NCBI GenBank assembly: GCA_023394035.1
Contig: JAEXBK010000053.1
Span: 1-18,045 of the forward strand
Source: Bacillota bacterium
GTDB lineage: Bacteria > Bacillota > Clostridia > Peptostreptococcales > Anaerovoracaceae
Reading direction: 5' to 3'
Length of the DNA: 18,045 bases
The translations under genes were made by a program, and so were the position numbers. Positions 1 to 8,079 of this stretch are shown piece after piece; within the stretch, counting starts at the first letter, position 1; each line of letters opens with the position of its first letter. The notes under the pieces are model-generated. The model was not told the DNA's origin. It did not search any database and worked only from the letters and a program-made list of their open reading frames with translations.

Positions 1-285
1 GTCGTATGCCTTGTCAAGCCACAGTTTGAGGCAGGAAGGGAACAGGTAGGCAAAAAAGGAATAGTAAGAGAACCATCCGTACAGATTGAAGTAATAGAAA
101 AAGTTATCGCTTCCGCAGAGGAAAACGGATTTTTCCCTGCAGGTCTGTCTTACTCTCCGATAACGGGTGCAAAAGGGAATATTGAATTTCTTTTATGCCT
201 TAACAAAGCGAAAAAAATAGGTTATAATATAACAGAAAGTTATATAAATAATGTGGTTTTATGCTCACATAAAGAGTTATTGTAG
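1..285 (+). CDS. tlyA: TlyA family 23S/16S rRNA 2'-O-methyltransferase (hemolysin-like), 3' end only
   Basis: An open frame enters from the left edge in frame 1 and ends at TAG 283-285, giving the last 94 residues of a protein that is usually about 270 long. The visible segment carries the conserved TlyA C-terminal pattern KPQFEAGRE, then VGKKGIVREP, then a GLSYSPITG-x-x-GNIEFL block, which belongs to the FtsJ/RrmJ-like methyltransferase fold. Family members methylate ribosomal RNA at cytidine 2'-OH positions. The N-terminal S4 RNA-binding domain and the SAM-binding motif lie outside the window, so activity cannot be judged. The gene reads into the aminotransferase 30 bases downstream, and a promoter for that gene lies inside this one. 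Confidence 0.9.
   Translation, partial: VVCLVKPQFEAGREQVGKKGIVREPSVQIEVIEKVIASAEENGFFPAGLSYSPITGAKGNIEFLLCLNKAKKIGYNITESYINNVVLCSHKELL
200..228 (+). promoter_or_regulatory. Sigma-A type promoter inside the 3' end of tlyA
   Basis: TTAACA at 200-205 (five of six matches to the -35 consensus) is followed by exactly 17 bases and then a perfect TATAAT at 223-228. Predicted transcription would start near 235 and give a leader of about 80 bases before the aminotransferase ATG at 316. The promoter lies within coding sequence, so the aminotransferase can be expressed independently of tlyA. This is motif evidence only. Confidence 0.65.
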
Positions 286-315
286 TACTATTGTTGAAAA
301 AAGGAGACAGTTGCT

Positions 316-1515
316 ATGAAATTTTCAAGCAGAGTACAGGAAATGCAGTTTTCACCGATCAGGAAATTCAATCCTATCGCAGCTAAAGTGAAGGCAGCAG
401 GCAAGAAAGTATATCACTTAAACATCGGTCAGCCTGACGTTGAAACACCTGAATGTTTTATGGGTGCAATCAAGGCTTATGATGAAGCAGTAATCAAATA
501 TGCAGAATCAGGCGGAGTTACAGCTCTTCAGGATTCCGTAATCGATTACTACAAGCCTTACGGCATGAACTTCGAAAGAGGAGACATGATCGTTACAAAC
601 GGAGGATCAGAAGCACTTACAATGGCATTCCTCACTCTCGTAAATCCGGGTGAAGAAGTTCTGCTCGCTGAACCTTTCTACACTAACTATCATACATTCC
701 TCACTACTGCCGGCGGCAAGATCGTTCCTATTACCACAAAGGCGGAGGATGGCTTCACTTATGCCACAAGAGAACAGATAGAGCCTCTTATCAACGAAAA
801 GACGAGAGCTATCTGCTGCATCTCACCGGGCAACCCTACCGGCAACGTACTCACACTTGATGAGATGAAGCTCATCGGCGAAATCGCAAAAGAGCATGAT
901 CTCTTTATCATAGCAGACGAAGTATATAGAGAATTTGCTTATGATGACAGAGAAGTAACTTCATTCGGCATGCTTCCTGAATATGCGGACAGAGTGATAA
1001 TAATCGATTCAGTTTCAAAGAGATTCTCAGCATGCGGTGCAAGAATCGGTCTCCTCATCTCCAAGAACAAGGAATTCATGAGCAACGCCATGAAGATAGC
1101 TCAGGCAAGACTTTGCGTATCGACAGTAGATCAGATCGGTTCGGTAGGACTCTTCAGACTTCCACAGTCATATTACGAAGAAGTTAAGGCAGAATACTGC
1201 GGCAGAAGAGATGCGGCTTACGAAGAAATCATGAAGATTCCTGGAACCGTATGCCGTAAACCTGGCGGAGCTTTCTACATGACCGTTAAGCTTCCTGTAG
1301 ACAATGTTGAAGACTTCCTTATGTTTATGCTCGAAGAATTCGAAGACAACGGCGAAACTGCAATGTTTGCGCCTGCAGAAGGCTTCTATGCTACACCTGG
1401 ACTCGGAAAAGACGAGATTCGTATAGCTTACGTTCTCAACCAGAAGGATATGAGAAGAGCAGCCGAGCTTATAAGGCTCGGTATCGAAGCATACAACAAG
1501 AAACTCGGCAAATAA
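316..1515 (+). CDS. Class I/II pyridoxal-phosphate aminotransferase (aspartate/aromatic type)
   Basis: A 399-residue fold-type I PLP aminotransferase, normal length for the family. Visible motifs are N-terminal LNIGQPDVETP (about 35-45), PGNPTG at 171-176 (Asn173 contacts the PLP ring), DEVY at 201-204 (Asp201 binds the pyridine nitrogen), SVSKRFSACGARIG with Schiff-base Lys235 and phosphate-binding Arg243, and Arg369 in the EIRIAYV segment, which binds the substrate carboxylate. The family transfers amino groups between amino acids such as aspartate or aromatics and 2-oxoglutarate; the exact substrate cannot be read from sequence. It is cytoplasmic. AAGGAG at 301-306 sits 9 bases before the ATG, which fixes the start. 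A consensus promoter lies upstream in tlyA and a hairpin follows at 1532-1563, so it is probably its own transcription unit with some read-through to mutS. Confidence 0.93.
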   Translation: MKFSSRVQEMQFSPIRKFNPIAAKVKAAGKKVYHLNIGQPDVETPECFMGAIKAYDEAVIKYAESGGVTALQDSVIDYYKPYGMNFERGDMIVTNGGSEALTMAFLTLVNPGEEVLLAEPFYTNYHTFLTTAGGKIVPITTKAEDGFTYATREQIEPLINEKTRAICCISPGNPTGNVLTLDEMKLIGEIAKEHDLFIIADEVYREFAYDDREVTSFGMLPEYADRVIIIDSVSKRFSACGARIGLLISKNKEFMSNAMKIAQARLCVSTVDQIGSVGLFRLPQSYYEEVKAEYCGRRDAAYEEIMKIPGTVCRKPGGAFYMTVKLPVDNVEDFLMFMLEEFEDNGETAMFAPAEGFYATPGLGKDEIRIAYVLNQKDMRRAAELIRLGIEAYNKKLGK

Positions 1516-1531
1516 TAATTAAGCTCACAAA

Positions 1532-1563
1532 AGGCAGCGGTGTCCATTCATGGTCCGCTGCCT
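1532..1563 (+). terminator. Hairpin between aminotransferase and mutS (weak terminator or attenuator)
   Basis: AGGCAGCGG at 1532-1540 pairs perfectly with CCGCTGCCT at 1555-1563 across a 14-base loop. The following bases (aaatatattata) are A/T-rich but lack a run of T, so this is a poor intrinsic terminator. It may give partial termination or define a processed 5' end for the mutS message. The mutS ribosome binding site (AAGG at 1575-1578) starts only 12 bases after the stem. Confidence 0.5.
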
Positions 1564-1585
1564 AAATATATTATAAGGTAACCAT

Positions 1586-4198
1586 ATGAAGATATCTCCA
1601 ATGATGCAGCAGTACTTTGCAATCAAAGACAATTACAAGGATTGCATTTTGTTCTACCGCGTAGGCGATTTTTATGAAATGTTCTACGATGATGCAAAGC
1701 TGGCATCTAAAGAACTTGATTTAGCATTAACAGGAAAAAGCTGCGGTCAGGAGGAACGTGCACCTATGTGCGGTGTTCCTTATCATGCCGCTGAAATATA
1801 TATACACAGACTTGTCGAAAAAGGATATAAGGTCGCTATCTGCGAACAGACCGAAGATCCATCTCTTGCGAAGGGTCTTGTTTCGCGTGATGTGGTAAAG
1901 ATAATCACACCGGGAACACTTACATCGCAGAACATGCTCGACGAAAACGAAAATAACTATCTTGCAGCATTCTATATGTCGAAGGAAGGCGTTTCAATGT
2001 CTTACTGCGACATTTCAACAGGAGAGCTTGCCGTCACCGAGTCGGAAGGGCGTTCGTCATCGGATGAGATGATAGACGAGCTTTGCAGAATCGGAGCAAA
2101 AGAGATTCTCATAAACGGCGAAGCCGAAGAAGCATACGGCAAGCAGTATTTTAACGATATTACAGGAGCATATATAAGCGTAGCAGGTAAAGAATACTGG
2201 CAGGAAAAAGCAGCAAAAGACCTGATAACGGGTCAGCTTGGAGGCGCAAGGCTTGCATCCTCAGGCATAGCCTCAAAGCCGCTTTGTCTATCGAGCTTAT
2301 GCGCACTTCTTTCATACCTGCTTGAAACCCAAAGACAAAGCCTCAAGCAGATAAACAAATGCAGATATTTTGAGCTTAAGGGCAAAATGACTCTCGATAA
2401 GGTGACCTTGAGAAACCTTGAGATTACCGAAACACTTTACGAAAAAAACATAAAAGGCTCTCTTCTCAGTGTTCTCGATAAGACAAAGACTGCAATGGGC
2501 GGGCGGCTTATCAAGAAATGGCTAAGAGAACCGCTCAGCGATGTAGGTGAAATCAACTTACGCCTTGATGCCGTGGAAGCGCTTTGCTATGATCCGCTTC
2601 TTCTTAATAACATCACCGAGGATCTAAAACAGGTATATGATTTTGAGCGTCTTTCGGCAAGAGTAGCATCGGGAAACGCAAACGGAAGAGACCTGATAGC
2701 GCTCAGAAACTCAGCTGCGGTAATGCCTGAAGTAAAGGGAAGCCTTTCAGATTCAGCTTCTCAGCTTCTTTGCAGCTTGTCCGAACAAATTGCAGACCTT
2801 TCGGGCATATGCGAGCTTATAACGGCGTCGATCTCCGAAGAAGCTCCCTTCACAGTGCGAGAAGGCGGTATCATAAAAGACGGATGGTCCGAGGAGCTCG
2901 ATGCTCTTAAAGCATCGATTAAGGATGCAAAGGACTGGATTGCCGGTCTCGAAGCCAGAGAGCGCGAGCGCACCGGAATCAAGACACTAAGAGTCGGCTA
3001 CAACAAAGTCTTCGGGTATTACATAGATGTTACTCGTGCAAATGCGGAGCTCGTTCCAGAAGATTACATAAGAAAACAGACTCTCGTCAATAATGAGAGA
3101 TATATAACACCTGAACTGAAGGAGATGGAAAATCTCGTTCTTAATGCAGAAACAAAGATAAACAAGGCTGAGTACGACCTCTTCACATCAGTTAGAGAGC
3201 GTATAGAAGAACGCATAGATGACATTCAGAAAACATCGGAAGCAATAGCCGCAATTGATGTAATATCATCATTTGCCGATGTCAGCGCAAAGTACGGCTA
3301 CATTAAGCCCGATGTGGATGACAGCTTTGAGCTTCTTATCGAAAAGGGAAGACATCCCGTAATCGAAAAAATGGACAGAGATGTTCTGTTCGTTTCAAAC
3401 GATACATATATAAACAACAAAGACAGCAGCATGATAATCATCACAGGACCTAATATGAGCGGAAAATCGACTTATATGAGGCAGACCGCTCTTATCGTGC
3501 TGATGGCTCAGGCAGGCTGCTTTGTTCCTTGCGAAAGAGCTCATATAGGTGCGGTAGACAGGATATTCACAAGAATAGGCGCTTCCGATAATCTTTCTCA
3601 AGGTCAGTCTACATTCTATGTTGAGATGAGTGAGCTTGCGTATATCCTTAATTATGCAACCGAAAAGAGCCTTATAATACTCGATGAAATAGGGCGAGGA
3701 ACGAGCACATACGACGGACTTTCTATCGCATGGGCTACAGTTGAATATCTGTGTAATCCTGCCAAACAAATAAGAACGCTGTTTGCAACGCATTATCACG
3801 AGCTCACCGCGCTTGAAGAATCCATAAAAGGTGTAAAAAATCTTAATGTAGATGTAAGCGAAGCAAACGGTGATATAATATTTCTTCATAGGATAATAGA
3901 AGGTGCCGCAAGCAGAAGCTACGGAATACACGTAGCAAAGATAGCCGGTGCCCCTAAGGAGTTGCTCGAGAACGCGGAAAACAAGCTTTACAGCCTCGAA
4001 AACGCCTCAACCGGTATAGAAGACGACAAATACAACAAAATCGCTGAAAACGATATTTTTGATAACGGCGACCAGCTTTCTCTTTTCGTTCCGGGCAAGG
4101 GTGATGAGGTCGTAAACAAGCTCAAGGATCTTGATCTCATGGAGATAACCCCGTCACGTGCAATAGGTATATTAGAGGAACTCAAAAAACTGATATGA
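1586..4198 (+). CDS. mutS: DNA mismatch repair protein MutS
   Basis: An 870-residue MutS1-type mismatch sensor. The N-terminal GDFYEMF motif (27-33) carries the Phe-x-Glu pair (Phe29, Glu31) that wedges into mismatched bases. Connector, lever and clamp regions follow, then the ABC-type ATPase with Walker A GPNMSGKST at 621-629 and Walker B plus signature LDEIGRGTSTYDG (Asp700, Glu701). Near the C-terminus QLSLF at 830-834 matches the beta-clamp binding consensus and would couple repair to the replication fork. Family knowledge: ATP-bound MutS slides from the mismatch and recruits MutL. AAGG at 1575-1578 sits 7 bases upstream of the ATG. The stop overlaps the mutL start by 4 bases (ATGA), so the two proteins are probably translationally coupled. 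All key residues are present. Confidence 0.98.
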   Translation: MKISPMMQQYFAIKDNYKDCILFYRVGDFYEMFYDDAKLASKELDLALTGKSCGQEERAPMCGVPYHAAEIYIHRLVEKGYKVAICEQTEDPSLAKGLVSRDVVKIITPGTLTSQNMLDENENNYLAAFYMSKEGVSMSYCDISTGELAVTESEGRSSSDEMIDELCRIGAKEILINGEAEEAYGKQYFNDITGAYISVAGKEYWQEKAAKDLITGQLGGARLASSGIASKPLCLSSLCALLSYLLETQRQSLKQINKCRYFELKGKMTLDKVTLRNLEITETLYEKNIKGSLLSVLDKTKTAMGGRLIKKWLREPLSDVGEINLRLDAVEALCYDPLLLNNITEDLKQVYDFERLSARVASGNANGRDLIALRNSAAVMPEVKGSLSDSASQLLCSLSEQIADLSGICELITASISEEAPFTVREGGIIKDGWSEELDALKASIKDAKDWIAGLEARERERTGIKTLRVGYNKVFGYYIDVTRANAELVPEDYIRKQTLVNNERYITPELKEMENLVLNAETKINKAEYDLFTSVRERIEERIDDIQKTSEAIAAIDVISSFADVSAKYGYIKPDVDDSFELLIEKGRHPVIEKMDRDVLFVSNDTYINNKDSSMIIITGPNMSGKSTYMRQTALIVLMAQAGCFVPCERAHIGAVDRIFTRIGASDNLSQGQSTFYVEMSELAYILNYATEKSLIILDEIGRGTSTYDGLSIAWATVEYLCNPAKQIRTLFATHYHELTALEESIKGVKNLNVDVSEANGDIIFLHRIIEGAASRSYGIHVAKIAGAPKELLENAENKLYSLENASTGIEDDKYNKIAENDIFDNGDQLSLFVPGKGDEVVNKLKDLDLMEITPSRAIGILEELKKLI

Positions 4199-6003
4199 TA
4201 AAAATACTCGAAAAAAATGTTGCGGATAAAATTGCGGCAGGTGAAGTGATTGAAAGACCTGTTTCAATTATCAAAGAGCTCATCGAAAATTCAATAGATG
4301 CGGGTGCCACCGATATAACCGTAGAGATACGGCGCGGCGGCAAAGAATATATACGCATTACGGATAACGGATCGGGGATTGCGCCCCAAGAGGCGCAAAC
4401 CGCTTTTCTCAGACACGCAACGAGCAAAATCAGCTCTGTAAGCGATCTTTCAACGCTTACGACACTCGGCTTCAGAGGAGAAGCGCTCGCGAGCATAGCC
4501 GCCGTCACACGAACGGAAATGGTAACGAGAACTGCGGATGAAGGTGCAGGCTCAAGAATAATCATACACGGCGGGGAAATCGTTTCCTCCTCGCTGACAG
4601 GCGCCCCGCTCGGCACTACAATGATAGTGAGCGATCTCTTTTATAACACACCGGCAAGAGCCAAATTTCTAAAATCAGAGGCTGCCGAAAGCGGAATAAT
4701 AATCGACCTCGTATCGAGAATATCACTTACACGAACTGATATAAGGTTCAGACTTATAAGCAACGGAAATTCGGTATTTGCAACAACAGGCTCTTCTGAT
4801 CTCAAATCTGCCGTAATTTCCGTATATAAAGAACGCGAATACAAGGATCTCGTATATTTTGATTATCCTGAAGGGAAAATGAGAATATACGGTCTTCTCT
4901 CGAAGCCTTCGCTGACAAGAGCAAATAAGCGCAGTCAGTATTTTTATGTGAACGGCAGGGTAGTTAAGAGCAATATTATAGAAAAAGGGCTTTATGCAGG
5001 CTACACGGAACGCATATTTGAAGGCAGGCATCCGGTCGCTTTCATCTTTATCGAAACGGATCCTCGCGATCTTGATGTCAACATACATCCGGACAAAAAA
5101 GAAGTCAGATTCAATAATGAAACTGAAGTGATTTCTTGTGTTTCGGAAGCCGTCAGAGAAGCCTTACGGGAGAAGCAGTCGGTTTCGGATATAGATCAGG
5201 CAGTAAAATTTGCCGAAAAGCAAAGCGAATATAAAAAATCCGATCAAGCTTATCGCAGACTTGAAGAAAAGCAAACCCAAGTAGACATAAAAACATTTCT
5301 GTCTACAAAAAGAGAAGAAGAAGCAAAAAAGCCTGAAATCGATAAACCGTCTGTGCTTCAAGAAAGAGAAGTCGTATCTGAAGAACCGGAAATCAAAATA
5401 AAATCACCTCTGCACATACCGTTTGATTTTGATGAGATCACCGTCGGACAGATTCTTTTCGGCACTTATATCACAGCATGGGACGATGACAGCTTCTATC
5501 TGATAGATCAGCACGCTGCACATGAGCGCGTAAATTACGAGAAATTCGTAGGTGCTTATATGGCTTCGGATAAGGCTTCACAGCTGCTTTTGATGCCGTT
5601 TTCCTTTGATGTTCCGCTCGAAATGACACAAGATGACAGCGAATGGACTTATCTTTTGGAGAAAATGGGCTTTGCACTCGAAAAATTCGGTGAAAATACT
5701 TATCTCGTCAGGGAAATACCTCAATTTATTGAAATATCCGAGGCTGAAGATTTTCTTAAGGTATTTACGGACAACTTCTATGAGGATACACGCCTTAATC
5801 TCAAGCCGGTCATAGATAAGCTCATCACAAAGGCGTGCAAAAGCTCAATAAAGGCTCATGACATGATTTCGCACGAAGAGGCTTTGTCGCTCATGACACA
5901 GCTCAAAAATTGCATAAATCCGTTTTCATGCCCACACGGAAGGCCTACGGTGGTAAGATTTTCAATAACAGACATAGAAAAGCTTTTCAGCAGAATAGTT
6001 TAG
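4195..6003 (+). CDS. mutL: DNA mismatch repair endonuclease MutL
   Basis: A 602-residue MutL. The N-terminal GHKL ATPase shows KELIENSIDAGAT (28-39), DNGSGI (57-62) and TLGFRGEAL (90-98). A charged, low-complexity linker follows (about 345-400). The C-terminal domain has the metal-dependent nicking motif DQHAAHERVNYE (438-449), ACKSSIKA (547-554) and CPHGRP (579-584). This is therefore an endonuclease-competent MutL of the type found in bacteria lacking MutH, which nicks the error-containing strand. QLLLMP at 463-468 sits where Bacillus MutL carries its beta-clamp contact, by analogy. It starts inside the mutS stop codon (ATGA overlap). The 16-base gap to miaA contains no strong ribosome binding site, suggesting continued coupling. 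Confidence 0.97.
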   Translation: MIKILEKNVADKIAAGEVIERPVSIIKELIENSIDAGATDITVEIRRGGKEYIRITDNGSGIAPQEAQTAFLRHATSKISSVSDLSTLTTLGFRGEALASIAAVTRTEMVTRTADEGAGSRIIIHGGEIVSSSLTGAPLGTTMIVSDLFYNTPARAKFLKSEAAESGIIIDLVSRISLTRTDIRFRLISNGNSVFATTGSSDLKSAVISVYKEREYKDLVYFDYPEGKMRIYGLLSKPSLTRANKRSQYFYVNGRVVKSNIIEKGLYAGYTERIFEGRHPVAFIFIETDPRDLDVNIHPDKKEVRFNNETEVISCVSEAVREALREKQSVSDIDQAVKFAEKQSEYKKSDQAYRRLEEKQTQVDIKTFLSTKREEEAKKPEIDKPSVLQEREVVSEEPEIKIKSPLHIPFDFDEITVGQILFGTYITAWDDDSFYLIDQHAAHERVNYEKFVGAYMASDKASQLLLMPFSFDVPLEMTQDDSEWTYLLEKMGFALEKFGENTYLVREIPQFIEISEAEDFLKVFTDNFYEDTRLNLKPVIDKLITKACKSSIKAHDMISHEEALSLMTQLKNCINPFSCPHGRPTVVRFSITDIEKLFSRIV

Positions 6004-6019
6004 AAGATAATTAATAGAA

Positions 6020-6949
6020 ATGACAAAGGTTATAGCTGTATGCGGTCCTACCGCAGCCGGAAAAACTGAATATGCAATAGAAATCGCATTATCGCTTAAC
6101 GGAGAAATCATATCCTGCGATTCGATGCAGCTCTATAAATACATGGATATAGGAAGCGCAAAGCCTTCATCAGACGAGCTTTCGACCGTTCCTCATCATC
6201 TTATAGGTGTTGTTGACCCGCGCGAAAAATTCAGCGCTGCAAAATATAAAGAGCTTGCGCTCGCTGCAGTGCACGACATTGCATCAAGGGGAAAAATACC
6301 TGTTATAGCAGGCGGAACTGGGCTTTATCTCGATTCTCTCATATATGATATGGATTTTGCCGCAGAGCCTCCTGTCGATGCCTCATATCGCAAGGAGCTT
6401 TATGAAATAGCGGAAAGTGAAGGAGCACACGCCCTGCATGAGCTTCTCAAAAGGGAAGATCCGGTTTCGGCTTCGCGCATACACGAAAACAACGTAAAAC
6501 GTGTTGTAAGAGCACTTGAGGCGGTACGCTGCGGAAGCTCTATAGCTGATTTTTCTAATGATCTAAAGCCGTCTAAGGATATTGAACCGATTCTCGTAGG
6601 GCTTAAACGAGACCGTCAGGAGCTATATGACAGGATAAACAGGCGCGTAGATATCATGATAGAGCATGGGCTTGAGGATGAAGTAAGATATCTCTCTTCG
6701 CTTGGACTAACAAAAGACGATATTTCGATGAAGGGGATAGGCTACAAAGAAATCTTTGATTATATAGAGGGCATATGTACACTTGGAGAGGCCGCTGAAG
6801 CTATAAAAAAGAACACACGCCATTATGCAAAACGCCAGATGACATGGCTAAAGCGATATGATGATATGAAATGGTTTACGCTTGATGAGAAAACAGACGT
6901 ACAATCAAAGGTCGGGGAGATAATTTCATGGCTGCAAAAAAAGTTATAG
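6020..6949 (+). CDS. miaA: tRNA dimethylallyltransferase MiaA
   Basis: A 309-residue MiaA, normal length. The enzyme transfers a dimethylallyl group from DMAPP to N6 of adenosine 37 in tRNAs reading UNN codons, which stabilises codon-anticodon pairing. Visible motifs are P-loop GPTAAGKT (9-16), DSMQLYK (34-40, with the catalytic Asp34), AGGTGLYLDSLIYD (97-110, with Thr100) and a C-terminal TRHYAKRQMTWLKR tRNA-contact segment. No strong Shine-Dalgarno lies in the 16 bases after mutL. Its 3' end overlaps the recombinase gene by 22 bases. In many clostridia hfq follows miaA; here that slot is taken by a tyrosine recombinase. Confidence 0.97.
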   Translation: MTKVIAVCGPTAAGKTEYAIEIALSLNGEIISCDSMQLYKYMDIGSAKPSSDELSTVPHHLIGVVDPREKFSAAKYKELALAAVHDIASRGKIPVIAGGTGLYLDSLIYDMDFAAEPPVDASYRKELYEIAESEGAHALHELLKREDPVSASRIHENNVKRVVRALEAVRCGSSIADFSNDLKPSKDIEPILVGLKRDRQELYDRINRRVDIMIEHGLEDEVRYLSSLGLTKDDISMKGIGYKEIFDYIEGICTLGEAAEAIKKNTRHYAKRQMTWLKRYDDMKWFTLDEKTDVQSKVGEIISWLQKKL

Positions 6950-8079
6950 TACACAACAAAAGCGACAAGCCCGATAATATAGTCGAGCACGAAGCCGAAA
7001 TATTTGCAGAGTGCAAGGCTGTGGAAGACGATCTTCCTCATTTTATGAAAGGATTTTTCATATATCTTCGCGGTAATGTGCTGCCTATGACGCGTCTTGC
7101 ATATCTTCGTGATATACGTTTTTTTATGGATTATCTCATATCAGAAACAGGGCTCACATCAGCCCAAAATCCTAAGCAGATAACGGAAAAAGAATTCAAC
7201 AGGATAAAAGCCTCAGATATCAATGTATTTATCGATTACTGCAGACACTATACGGTGGAAAACGACGGAGTGACAACTGTTTACGAAAACAACAGCAAAA
7301 CCCTTGCAAGGAAAAAATCATCACTCTCTGTAATGTTCAAATATCTATATCGTGATGAAATAGTCGAAAAGAACATAACCGACGGCTTTGATCCTATACG
7401 CGTTCCTAAGGCTGGCGAAAAAGAGATAAAGGCACTGCAGGATGATGAAGTCATGATAATGCTCGATGCAGTTACAAACGGTACGGGTCTAACCAAACAC
7501 GAACATTCGTTCTGGGAGAAGACAAAGAAGCGCGATAAGGCGATTTTGATACTGTTTCTTACATACGGGCTAAGACTTTCAGAGCTCTGGCAGCTGAATA
7601 TAAGCTCATTCAACTTCGGAAGAGGGGAGTTCAAGATATACAGAAAGCGCGGAAAAGAAAGCGTAATGCCGCTTAACGAGTCCGTAAACATCGTTCTTCA
7701 CGATTACATTGATAACGAACGCCCTGACGAAAAAGAGCTTCCGGAGGCATCAAAGGATGCGCTTTTCTTATCGCTCCAAAAGACTCGCATGACGGAACGG
7801 CAGCTCAGGCAGCTCGTAAAAAAATACACGTCTATAGCCATGCATACATCAAGAGATGCGGGCTACAGTCCTCACAAATTAAGGGCTACAGCCGCTACAA
7901 GCCTCATAGGACGCGGAAATTCGATATATGATGTCGCAGCTCTTTTGGATCACGAGCAGGTTACTACAACGCAGCTTTATGCCCGTCATAAGGAAAATGT
8001 AAAGCGTAATCTTGTACGGGATATGGAGTGGGAAATAGAGCGCAGAGGAGAAAATGAACATGACAAAACTGACAAATAA
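6928..8079 (+). CDS. XerS-like tyrosine recombinase
   Basis: A 383-residue tyrosine recombinase with the full catalytic set: Arg216 (YGLRLSEL), Lys243 (RKRGKES), His316 and Arg319 (PHKLRAT), His342 (LLDHEQ) and nucleophile Tyr351 (TTQLYARH). The N-terminal half (about 35-150) has the helical DNA-binding core domain with a long stretch around residues 105-125. Total length, that insertion and the ERD/KRDKAI-like lead into the Arg motif resemble streptococcal XerS, the single-recombinase chromosome dimer resolvase, more than 300-residue XerC/XerD. That is a by-eye inference. GGGGAG at 6914-6919 lies 8 bases before the ATG, inside miaA. Tight embedding in a repair operon with overlaps on both sides argues for a housekeeping enzyme, not a phage integrase. 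Host-element integrase remains the alternative. Confidence 0.85.
   Translation: MAAKKVIVHNKSDKPDNIVEHEAEIFAECKAVEDDLPHFMKGFFIYLRGNVLPMTRLAYLRDIRFFMDYLISETGLTSAQNPKQITEKEFNRIKASDINVFIDYCRHYTVENDGVTTVYENNSKTLARKKSSLSVMFKYLYRDEIVEKNITDGFDPIRVPKAGEKEIKALQDDEVMIMLDAVTNGTGLTKHEHSFWEKTKKRDKAILILFLTYGLRLSELWQLNISSFNFGRGEFKIYRKRGKESVMPLNESVNIVLHDYIDNERPDEKELPEASKDALFLSLQKTRMTERQLRQLVKKYTSIAMHTSRDAGYSPHKLRATAATSLIGRGNSIYDVAALLDHEQVTTTQLYARHKENVKRNLVRDMEWEIERRGENEHDKTDK

Noticed and set aside
3395..3931. A 178-codon open frame on the - strand opposite mutS
   Set aside because: It lies entirely antisense to the conserved MutS ATPase domain, has cysteine/tyrosine-rich low-meaning sequence and no ribosome binding site; it is a shadow of mutS.
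6928..8079. Interpretation of the tyrosine recombinase as a prophage or conjugative-element integrase
   Set aside because: It is inside an overlapping core operon, with no attachment-site repeats, excisionase or phage genes nearby; a housekeeping Xer role fits better.
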